Shown piece by piece: positions 42,730-55,149 of a stretch of DNA of 64,000 nucleotides. The DNA is from Diplonema papillatum (taxonomy: Eukaryota > Euglenozoa > Diplonemea > Diplonemida > Diplonemidae): contig JAPJBO010000175.1 of NCBI GenBank assembly GCA_030068145.1, forward strand, positions 1 through 64,000, given 5' to 3'. The translations under genes were made by a program, and so were the position numbers. Within the stretch, counting starts at the first letter, position 1; every line of letters begins with the position of its first letter. The notes below the pieces were generated by a model. That model had not been told where the DNA came from. It did no database searches and saw only the letters and a program-made list of their open reading frames with translations.

Positions 42730-44164
42730 AGCCCTGGGTGTCACGAAAACGAAAGAACGAAAGCTGCTCTCAAAGCTACGGGCGGTGTCAAGATTATTCG
42801 TCAAGTCATTCATCCGCGGGCATTCGGGCGACGATTTCCCAAGTCACTCGGTATCGTGGGGTTCACACTTCATGTCTCTGGCGAAAACCTAGCGATTGGG
42901 AACTTTGTGTCAGTCGCAAGAGTCTCGAACTCGGCGGGCCGAAATAGGAAACGAGAGCGCGCTCCAAAGCAAACACCGGATACAAAGGCACCTACACGCA
43001 CTGCCCCGTACACCAATGTGCACACCTTTTTCTGAAACACAAAAGCACCCACCCGACGAAGGGTCCACCGGAGACTTTAAAATCCAAGATTCTAAAGCGA
43101 ACCTTCTTTCTGTCATAAGTTGCTCGCAAGAAACTCTCAACGGCTTCAGCTGTTGACGATCAAAAAAAAAAAAAAACTTGTACGCGCTACACTTAAGCCT
43201 ATCACCCCGCGCAGAACAAGACAGCCCGCCCCATCCAGACCCTGAACGAAGGAAAACCCCCCCGCCTCAAGTCAAACGGAGACTGAAAACCCCGCTCACA
43301 ACTCATGAAACAGTCCGAAAGAAGGCAACAGCGATGCCCCAAGTAACGGCGAGTAGCAGCCAATGTTCTACGGAAAGTCCGCGTGTGGTGCAAGCTGCTT
43401 GTGGACACAACCGGCGTCGAAACAAGTCCCTGTTGAAGGAGAGAAGAAAAGGCGCGTGCTTAAAAAAAGAGCACGAACGAGAAAAAAGAGAGAGAAAAAA
43501 AAACAGAGGGTCAAAAGACAACGGACTGACGGTCATCGTCGGCAACACAAACCACGAAGCAGTCGAGGCCTTAGCCTGCAGTGGGCGCCGAAGCACTCGG
43601 CTGCGCCTTTGTCTTTTCGTAGTGAGTTACGCAATTGCCACTGCAAAGTCGCCGGCTGCACGCGTCGAGACGTGCACTTTGCACATCAGAAATATTCTAC
43701 AACCAAGGTTGGATCGGCTTAGAAACTTGTCGGACAGAAGCGGCAAGCTAGTCAGGTAGCTTGCACCTGGAGCTTTCATTTTGAAGGTGTGCAAGTACTG
43801 CAGGAATGGTTGACTGGGCCTCTTTGAGTTTGTGCTGCTCACGATGCGGAGTGTCGGAATACCGAACGAATCCTCAAGCAGGACTGATTCCTCCGTTTCA
43901 TGAGAAAAAAACGACGTCTTAAAAAGCATGCTCATTTTTTTCCAACCAAGAGCTGCGACCCAACTGTTTCTTTTGATGCTAGAAACACGCAGTTCTCACA
44001 CGTTCGCATAACTTCGTGCCACACCCACTCCCGCTCTCCGTCGATAGTCACTCGCACATTCACCCACCCACTCAAGCAATTGCTTTCTACCGCATTCCAC
44101 CTGTCAACCACCACCACGCTCAGTCGCCCACTTCCTCGCTCAACTCATTGAGCCAGTCCACCCG
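42730..44164. other. 1.4 kb without a supported gene
   Basis: Frames of 80-190 codons overlap on both strands. D4 at 43063-43112 and a D5 word at about 43535 show repeat content; 42900-42970 resembles 23800-23880. No domain is recognised. Confidence 0.45.
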
Positions 44165-44303
44165 TTCCTGATGGAGAGAGAGTCCATCGGGGGATGGCGG
44201 ATTCCGACAGCAATACGCACGAGAAGGACTCCTTTTCTCGTCCCCGGTAGATACGGTCGCTCGATCGGGCAGTGCGCCGTGATGCTACCACTGTTTGGCT
44301 ATG
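44165..44303 (+). repeat. Dispersed repeat D13, copy 2
   Basis: Colinear with 34950-35107 (GGCGGATTCCGACAGCAATA, GATCGGGCAGTGCGCCGTGA). Confidence 0.65.
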
Positions 44304-44956
44304 GTGAGCCAAGAATAGCTTAAATTTAAGATACTCAGATCTCAGCTTCGATGAATTTTACGATGCACAGCACACAGCACTGCACACGTCGTGCAAACGT
44401 ACAGTCGACACAAGGCCCCTGAATTCAGCTACGGAAGGTGGGGTAGACTGGCCCACTTATACACGTTACTTGTCTGGACCCACACCCATACGCGCACTGT
44501 TCCGTTCAGTTCATGTTGTCACCTGCCGCTACTCGTGAGTACGTCGGCTCCCTCCTTTCGACTCCCTCCTGGCCAGTCTGGCAGATAACGCCCGACGTGA
44601 CCTCCTCTTACGCGTCTTGTTTTGCGGCAGAATACGAGCGCTGCAACCTCACCCTTCTCTTCCCCTTTCCTCGGAGCGAAGATTCCACTCCGGACGCACG
44701 GCGTGCAATGCCTGAGTCAGACTCCCCACATTTGTGCCAAAACCACCCTCATGGTCATGGTTAACCGTCTCTAACGATGTCAACGCAAGCGAAAAGCTTG
44801 GCGGGACCTCGCGTGTACTTGATGAGGAAGGCGGTTGCCTACTAGACCCGTGGCTCTGCGGTATTGCCCCCACAACACGTCGGGGACAGGGCGTGTCAGT
44901 TTTTTTTACCGCAGAAACATTGTTTCTGGCACAAAACGCGGGTAAAAACAGTCTAA
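44304..44956. other. Intergenic, no supported gene
   Basis: Short overlapping ORFs without domains. Confidence 0.4.
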
Positions 44957-45178
44957 AATACTCGAGGGGCTGCCTTGTGCTTACTTCGAAGGAGGCTAGA
45001 GGGGGAGAAACAATACAACTACAACGTGGGTCTTTTTTGTTGAACGCTTACGCCCGCCACTACACTCAGATTCACCTGTGTTTCGTGTGGGCTACAGCAC
45101 ATTTACCTCCTTTGATCTTTTGCACCTGGCAGCCTCCTCAAGCATTTCCTACAAAGCAGGTGCTTATACAAAAAACCC
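44957..45178 (+). mobile_element. MITE-like element M1, plus orientation
   Basis: AAATACTCGAGGGGCTGCC at the left and GGCAGCCTCCTCAAGCATTT at the right, then the outer flank GCAGGTGCTTATACAAAA. Confidence 0.8.
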
Positions 45179-45324
45179 ATAACGAAAGCGTGCACTAAAT
45201 ATACAACCCGTAACCACATAGCCCTTTCTTGCTCTAAGAGAACCCATTCATGCACGGTCACACGGAGACCCTAAAACCCCGGAATTTCAAGCGAACTTTA
45301 ACTCTAAAAAAAGTATATGGAGAT

Positions 45325-45468
45325 ACAAAATTGTCACCGGAGCGGGAATGCGGAGAAGTCAGTGGACTCTCTCGGCGCGAGGACGGCAGCGAGGCCTGAG
45401 CGCCGAGAGGTGGCGGTGGGGAGGTGGCGTGGGATCTGGCGGAGCCACGACGGGGTCATCATTTCTGC
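45325..45468 (+). pseudogene. Truncated upstream copy of DHHC gene exon 1 start
   Basis: ACAAAATTGTCACCGG, GCGGGAATGCGGAGAAGTC, GGTGGCGGTGGGGAGGTGGC and ACGACGGGGTCATCA match 45899-46053, the 5' leader and first 33 codons of the DHHC gene. The start codon region is altered (ATG absent) and similarity stops after about 145 bp. It is preceded by a D4 copy (45251-45312), whereas the real gene is preceded by an M1 copy. Confidence 0.85.
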
Positions 45469-45723
45469 TCCATCTTTGAAAGCTTCGGGTGCCCCCCTGG
45501 AGCACCTGAACATAAGCTTGTCGGTCTCAGAGCGGAAAGAAAAAATGGCCATTGAGACGATTTCGCAAAACTGAGACAGAATGAAGCTAATAGCCTGTAG
45601 TAGCGAATATTTAATGGAGAACATTGAAGGCCGAAGTGGAGAAAGTTTTTTCTGTTTCCGTGTCAACAGCAATTGGACATGGGTCAGTCGGTCCTGACTG
45701 TAAAAAGGGAAAACAAAAAGTTG

Positions 45724-45898
45724 TGGAGGGCTTACGCCCGCCACTGAACCTAGATTTACCTGTGTTTCGTGTGGGCTACAGCACATTTACCTCCTTTGAT
45801 CTTTTGCAGCTGGCAGCCTCCAAGTATTTCCATACATTGATCTTTTGCAGCTGGCAGCCTCCAAGTATTTCCATACAAAGCAGGTGCTTATACAAAAA
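45724..45898 (+). mobile_element. MITE-like element M1, partial, with 43-bp tandem duplication
   Basis: Lacks the left end. The right end, TTGATCTTTTGCAGCTGGCA through CCAAGTATTTCCATACA, is present twice in tandem. It ends within 60 bp of the DHHC start codon, so it may lie in the promoter or leader. Confidence 0.75.
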
Positions 45899-45954
45899 TA
45901 CAAAATTGTCACCGGGGCGGGAATGCGGAGAAGTCGGCGGACTCTCTCCGTGCG

Positions 45955-48614
45955 ATGACGGCATGCAGCGAGGCGGCCGTCAAGGCTGAGCGTAGAGAGG
46001 TGGCGGTGGGGAGGTGGCGCGGGATCCGGCGGAGCTACGACGGGGTGATCACGTGGGAGTCCTGGCGCGACGACAAGACTGGTGAGGTTGTGACGGAGGT
46101 CCCCGCAGAAGTAGAAGAAAAGCTCCGCAACGAGCCGCAGCGGGCGCCGAGGGCCGCGTACGACGTGCTCGGCCTGTCGCTGAGCTTCACCTGCTTCGCC
46201 GCGACCTTCGCCGGCTACGTCGTCTTCCTCTGCAGCGACTATTACGTCTCCGGCGCGTCCACGGACGGCCCGTACCTGCCCGCGGACTGGTCCAAAACCC
46301 CGTGGGTCCTCCTCGCGCTGGGCACCCTCTGGTACCTGCTTATGATGTGGGCCTTCGTCCAGGTCCTCACGACGCCGCCCGGGTTCGTTCCCCTCCGCTA
46401 CAACGATGAAACCCCGCTCATCACGGAAGCGGAGATGCTCGACCTGCCTCAGTGCATCCCTTGCAATGTATGGTTCACAGTGGGAGTGGTGCATAGAGAG
46501 AGTAAGACAACTCTATGGGCACCATAAAGTTCAGAAAATTCATGGTAAAGAAAGAAATCTCGAAATGCCGTCACTGAAAGGCATGCGAAGACACCGAAAG
46601 AAAATAATGCTGTCGACAACGAAAAGCAAAAGAGTAAACTAAAACAACGCAGTTTTATTTGTTCGATACATGGCAATGTGTTCCAAGCATGCAAGCTTGC
46701 GCATTGAGTGAACCCACACATGCTGAAGATCGTATCGCTAGTTCAGTTTACATGTGTTCGACATAGCGATTCCGAACAAGACTAACAAGGCGAAAAGGAA
46801 TTTAGAGGGAAAAGAGGATGGATGCGTCAACAGCCTGTGGGAAATGACATCTCTTCCCCACACAACCACACAGCGATACAAGCCTACGAGAGCACACCAC
46901 TGCCGTCGATGCAAAGTGTGCGTCCTCCGCTACGACCACCACTGCCCGTGGGTATGCTTCTTCACATTTGTATCGTAGCTTCAGACAGACCTACCCTTCT
47001 GCTCGTATTGTGTGAGGGGTCGCCAGGACGGTCGCTCGCTGAGGACGTCCCCTGTCCATACGGATAGACGGAGGAGAAGGGATGGTTCGACGTGGTCGAC
47101 GACGTCGGTTGCAAGGCGCAGAAGCTCCGGTGTCTGTATATGTTTCCTCAGCTCTGTTTGGACCGGCCGCCTGCCGGCCATGCCCTCTAATTTTGCGGCA
47201 CTTGCGGTGTTTGCTAGCAAGGTAGGAAAACGGCGAACTAAAGATAGACCACTGGACCACTCTACCTGAGCCGAAGAGAGATGCAATACCCGATGTTGCC
47301 GTGACAAGACATGAGCCTGCAAAAAAAAACCCCGATCGAGGTGTTTCAGCAATTTTACCTGTGACACACTTCTAGTCCCACCGTGGGGGGCGGCGGCGAT
47401 TTTTGATCTCGCCTGGGCGAACAAATTGGTGCCTTTCGGCTGTTGCTTGTTTCGGACACGCTTGGGGATCGGTGGGAACTTGGGGTGGGTGCCACCCGCA
47501 GTCTTAACCCTGGGGTCCACATACTCCACTTCGCCGCGGGTTTGCGGAAAGAAATGGCCAAGAGCTTCGCTTGAGAGGCAGGCTCCAGCGTTCGGCCTGG
47601 CTCGTTGCACGTCGCTCGGGCACACTACCGCGGTCGCGGCTTGGGTTCCACTCCCACGGTGAAGGTTGTCAACGCGGGACTCCTTTCGTTCTAAACCAAT
47701 CCTACTGCTAGGTGCTCTGTCGGCGTTTTGAAACAAACACACCATTTATCGTACAGGTCGGGCAATGTATCGGGCTGCGGAATCACAAGCTTTTCATCAT
47801 GTTCACGATGTACGTAGCTATCGGATGCGCTCTGTACATCGGGGCTGCCTTCCCTGCGATGCTCAAGGTATCCATTCTATCTTCGGTTTCTGCATCCAGC
47901 GAATTCTTGAACCCGCACTTCATCTTGGATTCCTCCACGCAGAAACTCACTCCAGTTCTATCCTTTGCTAGCGACTGCCGTCCGCCCGAATTTAGTCTGG
48001 CCCACCTTACAGTGGCAGCCCATGATGTCTTGATTTCGATGTGTGCTCACCCTCTCTCACACGCATTGCCTTGATCGTATGCGCTCGATCAAATGGTCAA
48101 GGTGAAATACAAAAGGGGCAATCGAGAAAAGCTATCGGTCGTAGAGATACGATCGAGGACAGCCGCTTGGATTAACAGAGGTGTCCTACCTCTCACTCTT
48201 GCACACACCAACGCACAGGTGCAAAGCGACTCGTGGGGCCACGCCCGGCCGCTGTACTACCGAGCGCTGTTCATCACGTCGTTCGCGCTCGCCTCCGCGA
48301 TGCTGCTGTTCACCGGGCAGCTGAGCCTGCGGCACGCCGCGTTTTTGTCGTGGAACATGACCGACGTCGAGTTCAAAAAGAACGACACGCGCTTCAACCT
48401 CGGCTCGCCCGCCGCCAACTGCGGCGCGCTGTGCGGCGTCGGGCCGAAGTGGAGCTGGCTGGTGCCGCTGCCCGCCGTGTACGACCACGAGGGCACGGCG
48501 TACTACACGCCGGCCGCCGCGCACGCGCCGGAAATGGGGGAGCTGGGGGAGAAGACGGCGCTGCTCCCGAATTCGGAGAGTCAGGTGTTCATGTACTCGG
48601 ACTCCATGGCATAG
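45955..48614 (+). CDS. DHHC-type protein S-acyltransferase, four exons
   Basis: Exons 45955-46467, 46874-46951, 47757-47867 and 48219-48614 join in frame to 365 aa. Introns of 406, 805 and 351 bp are GT-AG (donors GTATGG, GTATGC, GTATCC; acceptors ending CAG). The enzyme transfers palmitate or similar acyl groups to protein cysteines on Golgi, ER or plasma membranes. The Cys-rich domain fits C-x2-C-x9-HC-x2-C-x2-C-x4-DHHC-x5-C-x4-N-x3-F exactly (C167, C170, H180-C181, C184, C187, D192-C195, C201, N206, F210); C195 is the acyl-accepting residue. Four membrane spans lie near 71-92, 117-138, 210-233 and 250-270, and TTPPG follows span 2, as is usual in the family. The acidic tail ends [13 protein letters not shown], and this tail with its stop is the seed of the 48-copy array. 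Start: first Met in a GC-rich leader; the mature fold does not depend on it. Confidence 0.93.
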
Positions 48615-50588
48615 TCGGAGAGTCAGGTGTTCATGTACTCGGACTCCATGGCATAGTCGGAGAGTCAGGTGTTCATGTAGTCGGACTCCATGGCATAGTC
48701 GGAGAGTCAGGTGTTCATGTAGTCGGACTCCATGGCATAGTCGGAGAGTCAGGTGTTCATGTAGTCGGACTCCATGGCATAGTCGGAGAGTCAGGTGTTC
48801 ATGTAGTCGGACTCCATGGCATAGTCGGAGAGTCAGGTGTTCATGTAGTCGGACTCCATGGCATAGTCGGAGAGTCAGGTGTTCATGTAGTCGGACTCCA
48901 TGGCATAGTCGGAGAGTCAGGTGTTCATGTAGTCGGACTCCATGGCATAGTCGGAGAGTCAGGTGTTCATGTAGTCGGACTCCATGGCATAGTCGGAGAG
49001 TCAGGTGTTCATGTAGTCGGACTCCATGGCATAGTCGGAGAGTCAGGTGTTCATGTAGTCGGACTCCATGGCATAGTCGGAGAGTCAGGTGTTCATGTAG
49101 TCGGACTCCATGGCATAGTCGGAGAGTCAGGTGTTCATGTAGTCGGACTCCATGGCATAGTCGGAGAGTCAGGTGTTCATGTAGTCGGACTCCATGGCAT
49201 AGTCGGAGAGTCAGGTGTTCATGTAGTCGGACTCCATGGCATAGTCGGAGAGTCAGGTGTTCATGTAGTCGGACTCCATGGCATAGTCGGAGAGTCAGGT
49301 GTTCATGTAGTCGGACTCCATGGCATAGTCGGAGAGTCAGGTGTTCATGTAGTCGGACTCCATGGCATAGTCGGAGAGTCAGGTGTTCATGTAGTCGGAC
49401 TCCATGGCATAGTCGGAGAGTCAGGTGTTCATGTAGTCGGACTCCATGGCATAGTCGGAGAGTCAGGTGTTCATGTAGTCGGACTCCATGGCATAGTCGG
49501 AGAGTCAGGTGTTCATGTAGTCGGACTCCATGGCATAGTCGGAGAGTCAGGTGTTCATGTAGTCGGACTCCATGGCATAGTCGGAGAGTCAGGTGTTCAT
49601 GTAGTCGGACTCCATGGCATAGTCGGAGAGTCAGGTGTTCATGTAGTCGGACTCCATGGCATAGTCGGAGAGTCAGGTGTTCATGTAGTCGGACTCCATG
49701 GCATAGTCGGAGAGTCAGGTGTTCATGTAGTCGGACTCCATGGCATAGTCGGAGAGTCAGGTGTTCATGTAGTCGGACTCCATGGCATAGTCGGAGAGTC
49801 AGGTGTTCATGTAGTCGGACTCCATGGCATAGTCGGAGAGTCAGGTGTTCATGTAGTCGGACTCCATGGCATAGTCGGAGAGTCAGGTGTTCATGTAGTC
49901 GGACTCCATGGCATAGTCGGAGAGTCAGGTGTTCATGTAGTCGGACTCCATGGCATAGTCGGAGAGTCAGGTGTTCATGTAGTCGGACTCCATGGCATAG
50001 TCGGAGAGTCAGGTGTTCATGTAGTCGGACTCCATGGCATAGTCGGAGAGTCAGGTGTTCATGTAGTCGGACTCCATGGCATAGTCGGAGAGTCAGGTGT
50101 TCATGTAGTCGGACTCCATGGCATAGTCGGAGAGTCAGGTGTTCATGTAGTCGGACTCCATGGCATAGTCGGAGAGTCAGGTGTTCATGTAGTCGGACTC
50201 CATGGCATAGTCGGAGAGTCAGGTGTTCATGTAGTCGGACTCCATGGCATAGTCGGAGAGTCAGGTGTTCATGTAGTCGGACTCCATGGCATAGTCGGAG
50301 AGTCAGGTGTTCATGTAGTCGGACTCCATGGCATAGTCGGAGAGTCAGGTGTTCATGTAGTCGGACTCCATGGCATAGTCGGAGAGTCAGGTGTTCATGT
50401 AGTCGGACTCCATGGCATAGTCGGAGAGTCAGGTGTTCATGTAGTCGGACTCCATGGCATAGTCGGAGAGTCAGGTGTTCATGTAGTCGGACTCCATGGC
50501 ATAGTCGGAGAGTCAGGTGTTCATGTAGTCGGACTCCATGGCATAGTCGGAGAGTCAGGTGTTCATGTAGTCGGACTCCATGGCATAG
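48573..50588 (+). repeat. 48-copy, 42-bp tandem array seeded by the DHHC stop region
   Basis: 2016 bp equals exactly 48 units of 42 bp. Unit 1 is the last 14 codons of the DHHC gene including its TAG. Units 1 and 2 read ATGTACTCGG; units 3-48 read ATGTAGTCGG and otherwise appear identical. In the gene's frame every unit has at least one stop, so the array is 3' untranslated. Because 42 is a multiple of 3, another plus frame and one minus frame stay open for about 800 codons; these are by-products. Confidence 0.97.
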
Positions 50589-50835
50589 CACCTCGGCGCG
50601 GCGAGCGAGTCTTGAGCTAAGCTGAAATCCTGTTTGGGTGCCCAGAGGAGTGTATACACCCTGCCTGTATCAAGTGTCAGCTCGCCCAGCTGGGGCTTGC
50701 CCCCTGTCTAGTCAGATGTTCATTTCAAAAACCCCGACAGAATCGGGCTCGCTCAGCTGGGACCTTACGCGTGCTATCGCTGGCTGTCCCATTGCGTTGT
50801 ACGGGCACACCTGGGCAGTCAGCACCAGCGTTGTC

Positions 50836-51080
50836 CAGGGTTTAAGTTAGGGCCGATTTCCCGGGTTCCAAAACCGGATTCGGGCTAAAACCGGTTTTGG
50901 AAAAAGATGAAAAAAATGCGAGATTCGCCCCAGCTCGAAACTGGCTTGTGCACTTCCCTGCACTGCTCCAGTGCACCTGTTCGCTCTGCACCACCACCAT
51001 GCTGCACCGAACAGAGCTAATGGATCTGGCAGGAAACCCGGGAGTAGAACTCTTTAGAGAATCCCAACCTTAACCCCCTG
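50836..51080 (+). mobile_element. MITE with CAGGG ends
   Basis: CAGGGTTTAAGTTAGGG at the left is inverted against CCTTAACCCCCTG at the right. GTTGTC flanks both sides (50830-50835 and 51081-51086). The interior contains AACCGGTTTTGG-like words similar to the subterminal words of the hAT at 12121-13585, so it may be a hAT-related MITE. Confidence 0.6.
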
Positions 51081-51086
51081 GTTGTC

Positions 51087-52728
51087 CGCTATATATGAAA
51101 AAACTTACCGTTTACGCTTTATTCGGGCCCGAGCGCCATGGTTTCGCTCAACAACAGTTCAGTTCGCCGGATCCTCAATCAACACACGGTCAAAAAAAAC
51201 GAAAAGCTGCGAGAGACCCGCGTCCGACAGCGGAAACGAGTCCATCAACCATTCTGATGCGGCCTGGCGCGAGTGGCACGTGATTCAAGCTCTGTGCCGT
51301 GTGCGTGCCCGGTTTCATTGCAGTCAGTCAAGAGAGGCCAACCGGGAAACCCGTCCTCCAATCCAATCACGAGCAGTTACCAACCCGCCACTCCACAGGC
51401 CACTTCCTGCTGCGTCAGCAGTATTGCAAGACGTCTGAGACAACAGCCGCGCACGCACTCTCTCACAGTTTTTATTGATACTTTGCGAGACTTCAGAGAA
51501 ACCCCATTTAGAAGGTCGCGCGGAGACTTTGCTCAAGCGGCGTTGCACCCTGGGAAGAAGTGTGCGAGAAGCCAAAAGTAGGAACAAGAACAAAGAAAAA
51601 CGAAAGAAGAGACTTTCCGCTGCCTCCGTTCCTTTGCGGTGCCTCCTCCACGGCGCTTTTCTCACCGGGTATATCCTCGCATGAAGCCGCAGGAAGAGAG
51701 CGAAGAAGGGAAGCAAGGGCGCCTGCCAACCAAGAAGAAGGGAGCTAATGACGCCGGCACTTCGGCCTCTTAGATTCGCTATTACATCCGAGATCTGCAC
51801 TCACGAACCTCAATGTGAGGACCAAGCCGCCCCCAGATGTTTTGGTTGTTGGTTGTAGGACTGTTCTATGCCATCCTGTTCAGTTGGCAGCGGTCGAATG
51901 ACAGCTCAGAAGCTTCCCGCGTTTTGTCTCGGGGCTTCCACATCCAATGGCAATCGTTATTTCGCGACCATCACATCACACCTGCCTACCATTCAGAAAT
52001 TTGGCGTCTGCGGCGCCAAGGGAAATTGCTTTGAGTAGACCCACGTCATTTTGAGCTAGCGGTTTGTAGTCGGATCTTCTCGGTGCCTCGGCGAAGCCCT
52101 TCCAGAGAGAGAGAGAGAACACGCCTTGGCAGTCTCGTGGTCATCGCTACCGCGCTGACCCTTCCCGAGCGAGTGAGAGAGAGAGATAGTGATAGGAGAT
52201 AACATGTGAGTGCGAGAGTCACGCCTTAGCAGTCCCCAGGGCCTCTCCCCACCCACCTGTATGTGTTCTTGTGGTCGACCTTGAGAGATAGTGATATGAG
52301 ATAAAGTATGAGTGCGAGAGTCACTGGGGGTGGATGGTCATACTCTCCCTATCCTTGCCATGCAGTGCAAACCGCGCGCATGTTTTTGTTTTGTCGTCGT
52401 TGCAGCGCCTTTTACCTGATCCACGATAGCCGACTATCTCCCCCGAACTGCAAGCTTTCCGTATCGGGTAGACCGCTTAACTTTTTGAAAAGTGGCGGTC
52501 TTTCACGAATTTTCGCCGCTCACAGGACATCGAAAAGAAAAAGAAAAACACTCTCAAAAAGCACCTCATCATCAAAAAAGCGTTGGGCACGCCCCCTTGG
52601 GAGACGCACTAAGCCAAACCCACCGGGGGGGCGGGAGTTGCAGCGGCGGCGCGCCCCTGCACCGAGCCGACGGGGAAGGGAGAGGAAACAGGCAGAAACA
52701 CGGCCCGGATTCCCACTTCGACGCGACG
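51087..52728. other. Intergenic; short repeats near 52100-52325
   Basis: No supported gene. A 65-codon frame at 51837-52034 starts with a hydrophobic stretch (MFWLLVVGLFYAILFSW) but has no family match. GAGAGATAGTGATA..GTGAGTGCGAGAGTCAC occurs at 52170-52222 and again at 52283-52323. The sequence becomes GC-rich towards 52620-52728, just before the exon below. Confidence 0.45.
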
Positions 52729-52788
52729 ATGAGCCTCGATGTCGATAATCTGTGCTCGGCATTCGCCAGACTGGCCGCAAGTTGTGAG
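52729..52788 (+). CDS. Possible first exon of an unrecognised gene
   Basis: ATG in a GACGATGA context opens MSLDVDNLCSAFARLAASCE, which ends in phase 0 at a strong donor, GAG|GTATGTCC. The GTATG donor style matches the DHHC introns. It can be joined in phase to the exon at 60047, giving a 7.26-kb intron that contains the LINE. The link is unproven; the exon could also belong to another gene or be a relic. Confidence 0.4.
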
Positions 52789-53113
52789 GTATGTCCTTTT
52801 TTCGTAGCAACAATGCATGTAAACACGACAGACGCTGGCAGCGTGTTTGGGAAAATATGAGCCTAACGATCATATTCACTCACTAACATTCACCAGCAAG
52901 CTAGTCCTCTCCCGGCACGTACAAACAAACACACTCTTATTATTCTTCCTGTAAATGACATCTGAACTACATGTTGTCGTCGACAACGAAAGATATCAAA
53001 ACTACGGATTTCTTGGTGCACCTGCTTTCGTAGGGTGTACTCGCCAAAACCGACTGGTGAAAGCGAATGGGCTATGCTTCGCTCAGACGTTACGCACCTT
53101 AAGCCACGAACTC

Positions 53114-53151
<38 letters not shown>

Positions 53152-54299
53152 TCAGGGAGGTACGATGATGGAAAACCTGACGACTGGTGCTCCTGAGAAC
53201 AACAACCGTACGTTAGGCTCCGCGCGTGTCGCCGGCGCCGGCCGTGGCCGAGGAATGATGGCCCGCCAGCCTACCCCATGGAATTCTGTGACCACGCTGG
53301 GCTCCTCCAACCCTTATCAACGGTGTGCATAATTTGTCCTCCCGCGCGAAGCCTATCCCAGCGAAGCTGGCTTTCCCCGGTACACTTGCAATACGGGAGC
53401 TATCACCGTCTTCGGCCCGGTGATACACAAGGGGAAAGCGAAACAAGCCGCTGATCTGGATCTCCTTTTCGAAGGAGGTCCATCGCCGCGAGACGTGCTT
53501 ATGGATTACGATGGATAGCAAGGTTGCCGGGTGGGCAAACTAGCAGAGAAGTGAAATGAGCCCCCGGCAAAGCGTAGTAGAGAAAGAAAGAGGGAGAGTG
53601 CTCACTGCTGGCATAGCGTTTTCTTTAATTCCGTCCCTCAGGATCGACGGCAACACAAAATTCCACCCTCTCACACAGGATGAACCCCAACTCCACCTCC
53701 AACACGGCGACTTCGTTCTCCGCGGCCCTGAACAGCATCTCATCAGCCAACACCCCCGTGCCAGAAAGCTGCGGGTGCGAGCCTGCGACCAGAGAAAACA
53801 TATACTTGGGCATGATGCACACTGCGAGGGAACGCAACCGGTGGGATGACGAGCCGTTGGTGTGTCCAACTTTTCACAACAAAACTACGCATTAGCGGCA
53901 CTGAGACCGGAGCCAATAGCAGCGCGCAGTGCACGACACAAGCAAGACGTTATGATTCGTGCAAGATCCTTGACCTTATCGAAAGATCGACTTTTCTGAG
54001 TTTGCAACGCCGCAAAACAGAACTTCTCCTCATCGAAACCACCCACCCACTGCGTCATAAAAGAGTCGAACACACAATAAAGTACGTATTAGCTTTAATA
54101 GTACCCATTCGGCGAAGGTCACCCGGAGACTCAAAAATCCCGGATTCTCAAGCGAACTATGACTCTAATAAAGTGACTCTTTCTCGTAAACAAAGGGCGG
54201 GTGGGCAAGCGAGAAGGGAATGCGCGATGTCTTTTCGGGTTAGCAACCTTGTACACGGACTCGTGACTCCTCTACGATGATTCCGAATGTAATACTCGA
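52789..54299. other. Probable intron or intergenic DNA with (CA)n and D4
   Basis: (CA)n lies at 53116-53150 and D4 at 54116-54172. GC-rich frames at 53213-53521 (minus) and 53625-53895 (both strands) are open for 70-110 codons without recognisable motifs. A small exon in here cannot be excluded. Confidence 0.4.
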
Positions 54300-55149
54300 C
54301 CTCCCCTCCAACATGTCTGCACCTCCAAGGTGGTCCCGGGCAACGCACTGCCTCTGATGAGGCTATGCGGCCGACGCAGACCGGGACGGAGGCCCCGTGG
54401 CAGTGGGTGCCAGCAAGAGAGAACGGCAACCCGCGCAGCTGCGAAGCAAAGACTGGGATGTTCCAGTTGTCGAAACTGCGGAGTTGTGGCGAAGCGGGAG
54501 TGGCCATCGCGAGCCGCTCGGAAGCCAAGAAGGCCATCGGCGACGGCAAGCGGAAAGAGGCGTGTGCGGTCGTCATGCTGGCCGCGTTGCCAGAATTAGC
54601 TGGCCAAGCAGGGCAGATGTGCTCGGTTGTCGTCAGGCGCGGAACCCGCACTGAGACGACGACTGGAACAGTCTTTCAACTGGGCGTGAAGAAGGTCAGC
54701 TTGAAGCTCACGTTTAACCGCGTGGCGATGCCAGACGCGGCGAACCGGACGTGCAGAGGTTGTCGGTATGTGGCCCTCGACGATACACCACGGCAATCGA
54801 GTGGGGAGAGGCTACGGCCAACCTGAGGGAGGGCCTCGTTCAGCTGCGTGCGCAGCTGATGTACCTCGGTTGCCTATGGTGCGCTGGTTGGTTTAGAGCC
54901 TGTACTGAGCCGACCTCTGCAGGATCACGTCTCTTTCCGGAGCTGCCATCTGCACCCACCTCTGCTCCGCATCGGCGATTGGCCAGGCCGTGGACACTTC
55001 GATGCTGGTGTCCGAGCCCGCGACTCCGAAAACCCATGCCGGCGGCCCCGAGCCCCCGACCACCGCGAGAGTCTTTCCTCTCTTTGGAAGACCTTTATCG
55101 CAGTCACTCCTTCCCATCCCGCGTTTGTCAGGAAACCCTGAGCTTGGGC

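Noticed and set aside
46952-47756. Separate minus-strand gene of 254 codons in DHHC intron 2
   Set aside because: It runs across an intron defined by good splice sites on the other strand, includes a dispersed repeat, and has no domain.
48186-50620. Two frames of about 800 codons, one per strand, across the 42-bp array
   Set aside because: They exist because 42 is divisible by 3 and the unit lacks stops in those frames. The gene frame has a stop in every unit, and the repeated peptides have no start or domain of their own.
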